From Mesorhizobium sp. L-8-3 (GTDB lineage: Bacteria; Pseudomonadota; Alphaproteobacteria; Rhizobiales; Rhizobiaceae), in assembly GCF_016756615.1 (NCBI RefSeq), contig NZ_AP023262.1, positions 6,573,501-6,637,500 of the forward strand: a DNA stretch of 64,000 nucleotides, written 5' to 3'. Each line of letters starts with the position of its first letter. Within the stretch, counting starts at the first letter, position 1. Positions 59,726 through 64,000 of this stretch are shown here, piece after piece. The position numbers were made by a program, and so were the translations under genes. The notes beneath the pieces were generated by a model. That model was given only the letters and a program-made list of their open reading frames with translations. It was not told the DNA's origin and made no database searches.

Positions 59726-60910
59726 ATGGTCGACGCCGTCATCGTATCCACCGCCCGCACGCCGATCGGCAAGGCCTATCGCGGCGCGCTCAACGACACC
59801 TGCGGGGCGACGCTCGGCGGCCACGCCATCGCCCAGGCGCTCGCCCGCTCCGGCCTCGACGGCGCGGAGATCGAGGACGTGGTCATGGGCTGCGCCATGC
59901 AGCAGGGCACGACGGGGCTGAACGCGGCACGCCGCGCCCTCCTGACCGCCGGCCTTCCCGTCACCGTCGCCGGCACGACGATCGACCGGCAATGCGCGTC
60001 GGGCCTGCAGGCCATGGCGCTGCTCGCCAATGCGATCCGCAACGACGGCGTGAAGGCCGGCATCGCGGGCGGCCTGGAATCGATCAGCCTCGTGCAGAAC
60101 GACAAGCAGAACACCTTCAAGCTGATCGACGAGAAACTGATGGCGATCAAGCCCGAAGTCTATATGCCGATGATCGACACGGCCGAGGTCGTGGCCAAGC
60201 GCTATGGCATTTCGCGCGAGCGCCAGGACGCCTATTCGCTCGAAAGCCAGCGGCGTGTCGCCGCCGCGCGCGAGGCCGGACGTTTTTCCGCCGAGATCGC
60301 GCCGATCCGCACGGTCATGGCCGTCGTCGACAAGGAGACCAAGGAGATCAGCCACAAGGAGACCGAACTCGCCCATGACGAGGGGCCGCGCGCCGACACC
60401 ACGGCGGAAGGCCTGGCGGCCCTGAAGCCCGTGCGCGGCGAGGGTTTCACCATCACCGCCGGCAACGCCAGCCAGCTGTCCGACGGCGCGTCGGCCAGTG
60501 TGATGATGAGCGACAAGGAGGCGGCACGGCGCGGACTGACACCACTCGGCGTGCTGCGCGGCTTCAACGTCGCCGGCTGCGAGCCCGACGAGATGGGTAT
60601 CGGCCCGGTCTTCGCGGTGCCGCGCCTGCTCGAACGCCACGGCCTCAAGATCGACGACATCGGCCTGTGGGAGCTGAACGAGGCCTTCGCCGTGCAGGTG
60701 CTCTATTGCCGCGACCGGCTGGGCATCGATCCGGAAAAGCTCAACGTCAATGGCGGCGCGATCGCGGTCGGTCACCCCTATGGGATGAGCGGCGCACGGC
60801 TTGCCGGCCATGCGCTGATCGAAGGCAAGCGGCGCGGCGTCAAATATGCCGTCGTCACCATGTGCGTCGGCGGCGGCATGGGCGCGGCCGGTCTGTTCGA
60901 GATCAACTGA
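59726..60910 (+). CDS. pimB: Acetyl-CoA acyltransferase (thiolase, PimB-type)
   Basis: A 394-residue thiolase. VIVSTARTPIGKAYRGALND is the N-terminus, TTIDRQCASGLQAMALLANA has the nucleophile Cys, VNGGAIAVGHPYGMSGARLA the His, and VTMCVGGGMGAAGLFEIN the second Cys. It is 9 bases after the ligase and completes beta-oxidation rounds. A palindromic mosaic element follows its stop. Confidence 0.93.
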   Translation: MVDAVIVSTARTPIGKAYRGALNDTCGATLGGHAIAQALARSGLDGAEIEDVVMGCAMQQGTTGLNAARRALLTAGLPVTVAGTTIDRQCASGLQAMALLANAIRNDGVKAGIAGGLESISLVQNDKQNTFKLIDEKLMAIKPEVYMPMIDTAEVVAKRYGISRERQDAYSLESQRRVAAAREAGRFSAEIAPIRTVMAVVDKETKEISHKETELAHDEGPRADTTAEGLAALKPVRGEGFTITAGNASQLSDGASASVMMSDKEAARRGLTPLGVLRGFNVAGCEPDEMGIGPVFAVPRLLERHGLKIDDIGLWELNEAFAVQVLYCRDRLGIDPEKLNVNGGAIAVGHPYGMSGARLAGHALIEGKRRGVKYAVVTMCVGGGMGAAGLFEIN

Positions 60911-60912
60911 TA

Positions 60913-61082
60913 CCGACGGTCGACAAAATCGACCGTCGGAGAGCGCGACCGCGTGGCCCACGCCCGTTGGCGCGAAAGCCACCGCATCGGCCGAAAATCG
61001 TATTCGATTTTCGAAAGCACGATGCGGCAACGTAAAGTCTTAGAGCGTCCTTGCGCGTCCGAATGGACGCGCGGCGCTCTAA
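60913..61082. repeat. Mosaic of three palindromes inside the beta-oxidation operon
   Basis: First arms: CCGACGGTCGA (60913-60923) with TCGACCGTCGG (60929-60939). Second: GAAAATCG/CGATTTTC nested in GCATCG/CGATGC, near 60983-61024. Third: TTAGAGCG/CGCTCTAA enclosing GCGCGTCC/GGACGCGC (61040-61082). Such mosaics are typical rhizobial intergenic elements; none has a T-run. Confidence 0.8.
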
Positions 61083-61132
61083 CCGGCCCGGACGGGCCGC
61101 GCCGGCGACTGAGGAAAAAATGGGAGCCAACC

Positions 61133-62335
61133 ATGGACCTGCGCTTCACAGACGAGGAAAACGCCTTTCGTGCGGAGGTGCGCCAGTTCTTCCGCGAACA
61201 TGTGCCGGATAGTGTCCGCCAGAAGCTGATCGACGGCGAGATGGTGAGCAGGGACGAGTTGGTCGCCTGGTCGCGGCTGCTCGACCAGAAGGGCTGGGCC
61301 GCGGCCCATTGGCCGGCCGAATATGGTGGCACCGGCTGGGACCCGATGCGGCAATACATCTTCCTGGAGGAGATGCAGAAATATCCGGCGCCGCAGCCGC
61401 TGGCCTTCGGCGTCAACATGGTCGGGCCCGTGATCTACACCTTCGGCAGCGCCGCGCAGAAGGAGCGCTTCCTGCCTGCGATCCGCAATCTCGACCACTG
61501 GTGGTGCCAGGGCTTTTCCGAACCCGGAGCGGGGTCGGACCTTGCCTCGCTGAAGACCCGCGCGATGCGCGACGGCGACCACTATGTCGTCAACGGCCAG
61601 AAGACCTGGACGACGCTCGCCCAATATGCCGACTGGATCTTCTGCCTGGTGCGCACCGATCCGGAGGCCAAGAAGCAGGAGGGCATCTCCTTCCTGCTGA
61701 TCGACATGAAGACCCCTGGTATCGAGGTGCGCCCGATCGTGACGATCGACGGGGGACGCGAGATCAACGAGGTGTTCCTGACCGATGTCAGGGTGCCGGT
61801 GGAGAACCTCGTCGGCGAGGAGAACAAGGGCTGGGACTATGCCAAGTTCCTGCTCGGCAACGAGCGCACCAACATCGCGCGCATCGGCATGTCGAAGCAG
61901 CGCCTCGCCCGCATCCGCGAGCTTGCCGCCAAGGAGCTTTCCGGCGGCCGGCCGCTGATCGAGGACCCGCGGTTCCGCGAGAAGCTCGCCTCGGTCGAGA
62001 TCGAGCTGAAGGCGCTGGAACTCACCCAGCTGCGCGTCGTTGCCGCCGACGCCAAGCGCGGCAACACAGGCAAGCCCGACCCCGCCTCCTCCTATCTGAA
62101 GATAAAGGGCTCGGAGATCCAGCAGGCCACCACGCATCTCCTCATGGAGGTGATGGGACCCTACGCCATGCCCTATCAGCCGGAGCCGGAGGAGGGCTGG
62201 AACGAACCGCCAATCGGGCCGGGCTACGGAGCCCATGCCGCGCCGACCTATTTCAACGCCCGCAAGGTCTCGATCTATGGCGGCTCGAACGAAATCCAGA
62301 AGAACATCATCGCCAAGGCGGTGCTGGGGCTTTGA
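61133..62335 (+). CDS. pimC: Acyl-CoA dehydrogenase, large subunit type (PimC-like)
   Basis: A 400-residue ACAD. GFSEPGAGSDLASLKTRAMR is the FAD/substrate motif, NGQKTWTTLAQYADWIFCLV the next block, and KVSIYGGSNEIQKNIIAKAV the C-terminal end. It belongs to the branch whose members work with a smaller partner. ATG 61133 lies after an AGGAAA/GGGAG region; the open frame upstream runs into the repeat. The partner gene is 300 bases downstream past a palindromic element. Confidence 0.9.
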   Translation: MDLRFTDEENAFRAEVRQFFREHVPDSVRQKLIDGEMVSRDELVAWSRLLDQKGWAAAHWPAEYGGTGWDPMRQYIFLEEMQKYPAPQPLAFGVNMVGPVIYTFGSAAQKERFLPAIRNLDHWWCQGFSEPGAGSDLASLKTRAMRDGDHYVVNGQKTWTTLAQYADWIFCLVRTDPEAKKQEGISFLLIDMKTPGIEVRPIVTIDGGREINEVFLTDVRVPVENLVGEENKGWDYAKFLLGNERTNIARIGMSKQRLARIRELAAKELSGGRPLIEDPRFREKLASVEIELKALELTQLRVVAADAKRGNTGKPDPASSYLKIKGSEIQQATTHLLMEVMGPYAMPYQPEPEEGWNEPPIGPGYGAHAAPTYFNARKVSIYGGSNEIQKNIIAKAVLGL

Positions 62336-62378
62336 TGGTGATTTGATGCTGGTGCCGAAGGCTTTGACCGTTGTGCCT

Positions 62379-62573
62379 GGGGTACCCCTCATCCGACCGC
62401 GCTGCGCGCGGCCACCTTCTCCCACAAGGGGAGAAGGCCGGAGCCTGGTTTGGCCGACTCTGCAAATCGCCGACGCTGGAGATTGGCCGAGACGTTGTTG
62501 CAGGTGTTCCCTTCTCCCCTTGTGGGAGAAGGTGGCCTCGCCCGTAGGGCGAGGTCGGATGAGGGGTAACCCC
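62379..62573. repeat. Large palindromic element in the beta-oxidation operon
   Basis: The left arm (62379-62437) and the right arm (62509-62573) are inverted relatives; near-perfect parts are the 20-base end pair (62379-62398 with 62553-62573) and an inner ~28-base pair. A ~70-base centre separates them. It lies between the two ACAD genes and could form a long hairpin in the mRNA. Confidence 0.85.
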
Positions 62574-62634
62574 GGAGCAACAATCAAATTGTCCAGCACA
62601 GCGTTCGGCCATCCAAACAAGAATGGAACCACCC

Positions 62635-63783
62635 ATGGACTTCGACCTCACTGAAGAACAGTCGATCCTCAAGGATTCGCTCGACCGGCTCCTGGCCGAC
62701 AATTACGGCTTCGAGGAGCGCAAGCGTTTCATGGCTTCGCCGGAGGGCTGGAGCACCGAGATGTGGGGGCGCTATGCCGAGATGGGGCTGATGGCGCTGC
62801 CTTTTGCGGAGGACGACGGCGGCATCGGCGGCGGGCCGGTCGAGACCATGATCGTCATGGAGGCGCTGGGCAAGGTGCTGGCGCTCGAACCCTATTTCAC
62901 CACCACCGTGCTGGGCGGCGCTTTCCTGCGCCTCGGCGGAAACGACGCGCAGCGGGCCGAGATCATTCCGCAGGTCGCGGAGGGGTCGCGCAAACTCGCA
63001 TTCGCGCAACTCGAGCGCGGCTCGCGCTACGATCTCAACCATGTCGAGACGACCGCCACGAAGGACGGCGGCGGCTTTGTCCTGTCGGGCGCCAAGGGCG
63101 TCGTGCTTCACGGCGACAGCGCCGACACGCTCGTCGTCACCGCCCGCACGGCGGGAGCATCGCGCGATGCCGGCGGGATCGGCGTCTTCCTGGTCGACGC
63201 CGATGCGGCCGGCGTGTCGCGCCGCGGCTACGTCATGCAGGACGGGCTGCGCGGTGCAGAAATCGCCTTCGACAAGGTGAAGGTGCCGGCGGAAGCCGTG
63301 CTCGGCGATCCCGAGAACGGGCTGCCGCTGGTGGAGAAGGTCATCGACCAGGCAATCGCCGCACTCTGCGCCGAGGCGGTTGGCGCGATGTCGGCCATGC
63401 ATGGGCTCACCGTCGACTATCTCAAGGTGCGCAAGCAGTTCGGCGTGCCGATCGGCGCGTTCCAGGTGCTGCAGCACAAGGCGGTCGACATGTATGTGGC
63501 GCTGGAGCAGGCGCGCTCGATCACGCTCTATGCCACGATGATGGCCGACAGCGACGATCGGCAGGAGCGGGCGCGCGCCATGCATGCGGCCAAGACCGAG
63601 ATCGGCCGCGGCGGACGTCTGGTCGGCGAGAACGCGGTGCAGCTTCACGGCGGCGTCGGCATGACCATGGAATATGCGGTCGGCCACTATCTCAAGCGCG
63701 CCGCCATGATCGATCTCACCTTCGGCGACAGCGACCATCATTTGCGCGCCCTGGCTGAGCTTGGGGGCCTGGCGGTGGCCTAG
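62635..63783 (+). CDS. pimD: Acyl-CoA dehydrogenase, small subunit type (PimD-like)
   Basis: A 382-residue ACAD. MDFDLTEEQSILKDSLDRLL begins the fold. The FAD/substrate region reads KLAFAQLERGSRYDLNHVET, with the usual TEPxAGSD motif replaced by LERGSRYD. LKVRKQFGVPIGAFQVLQHK and VQLHGGVGMTMEYAVGHYLK are the C-terminal blocks. It probably forms a heteromer with the upstream ACAD, supplying a degenerate half-site. Start 62635 is preferred to 62623. Confidence 0.88.
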   Translation: MDFDLTEEQSILKDSLDRLLADNYGFEERKRFMASPEGWSTEMWGRYAEMGLMALPFAEDDGGIGGGPVETMIVMEALGKVLALEPYFTTTVLGGAFLRLGGNDAQRAEIIPQVAEGSRKLAFAQLERGSRYDLNHVETTATKDGGGFVLSGAKGVVLHGDSADTLVVTARTAGASRDAGGIGVFLVDADAAGVSRRGYVMQDGLRGAEIAFDKVKVPAEAVLGDPENGLPLVEKVIDQAIAALCAEAVGAMSAMHGLTVDYLKVRKQFGVPIGAFQVLQHKAVDMYVALEQARSITLYATMMADSDDRQERARAMHAAKTEIGRGGRLVGENAVQLHGGVGMTMEYAVGHYLKRAAMIDLTFGDSDHHLRALAELGGLAVA

Positions 63784-64000
63784 GGGATCTCGAATCAACC
63801 GAATCGCCTCGACCGAAAATCTGGCGAAGGACGTGCTGTCGCCACCGGGTTGCCCCTCACTGTCCTGCCGGACATCTCTCCCCGCACCAGGCCGTGTGAG
63901 AACTGGACGGAGGCATAGCGTTGTGAGTGGTTTGGAAGCTGAGGCACGAGTTCACGCCCCCCTATGCTTGCGAGGACAGCAGGGTCTGGAGCAGCGCCGG
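63784..64000. other. Gene-free end of window
   Basis: I see no frame with an RBS in the last 217 bases. A PimE-like enoyl-CoA hydratase gene might follow beyond the edge, but nothing here shows it. Confidence 0.4.

Overview
The window is GC-rich chromosomal DNA from an alphaproteobacterium of the order Hyphomicrobiales, most likely a Mesorhizobium/Aminobacter-like member of the Phyllobacteriaceae. The pointers are gene content (aztABCD zinc uptake, a short ModE, RidA beside a DauA-like dehydrogenase, a pimFABCD-type operon), dispersed palindromic intergenic elements of the rhizobial type, and a pair of sRNAs that look like the rhizobial alpha-r14 (NfeR1) family. The genus is an inference; no rRNA or marker gene is present.

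Layout. 1-7.0 kb: the end of a DUF898 gene overlapping an M48 protease, a DHA2-type MFS transporter, an rlmE/ppx-gppA pair and a YbhN-like membrane protein. 7.1-14 kb: a tRNA-Gln(CTG), then a region of small, poorly conserved genes: a FitAB-type toxin-antitoxin pair with decayed copies, a Gp13-like acetyltransferase gene and a fragment of another copy, a small XRE regulator, secreted and membrane microproteins, an EF-hand protein, a DUF2934 protein, a MAPEG protein and an unlisted 40-residue membrane peptide. 14-20.3 kb: an RTX-type repeat protein, a TetR/acyl-CoA dehydrogenase pair with a clear operator, a DUF4268-like gene, an SDR lacking the usual Tyr/Lys, and a LysR regulator. 20.5-20.9 kb: two tandem sRNA genes. 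20.9-24.3 kb: modE and modABC with two matching ModE-like boxes. 24.5-28.5 kb: exported MsrA, a YeiH-type exporter with its LysR regulator, free-methionine sulfoxide reductase and a frameshifted NUDIX gene.

28.5-37 kb is a sugar locus: a galactose/arabinose 1-dehydrogenase-like enzyme, an FCD-type GntR regulator, two ribose-type ABC systems and a palindromic operator between the divergent halves. 37-45.2 kb carries a ParDE-like pair and a complete tyrosine/homogentisate pathway (hmgA, fahA-like, maiA on the minus strand, hppD divergent) with three extra genes: an MBL-fold protein, an FAD monooxygenase and DUF2783. 45.3-49 kb has hutF-hutC behind a HutC-type palindrome, then a RidA/D-amino-acid dehydrogenase pair. 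49.1-55 kb has an orphan Xre/MbcA/ParS-type antitoxin and the zinc block aztABC-aztD-cobW with two Zur-like boxes. 55-63.8 kb has a pcaD-like gene behind a nested palindrome, then a dicarboxylate/fatty-acid beta-oxidation operon in the pimF-A-B-C-D order, interrupted by two palindromic intergenic elements.

The most notable observations are the two tandem anti-Shine-Dalgarno sRNAs with compensatory stem changes, two unrelated 7-bp tandem repeats that share one inverted architecture at gene ends, the nested palindrome reaching the pcaD ribosome-binding site, the ModE box separated from modE by a dispersed repeat, and the decaying antitoxin copies. I found no CRISPR array, rRNA, integrase or transposase.
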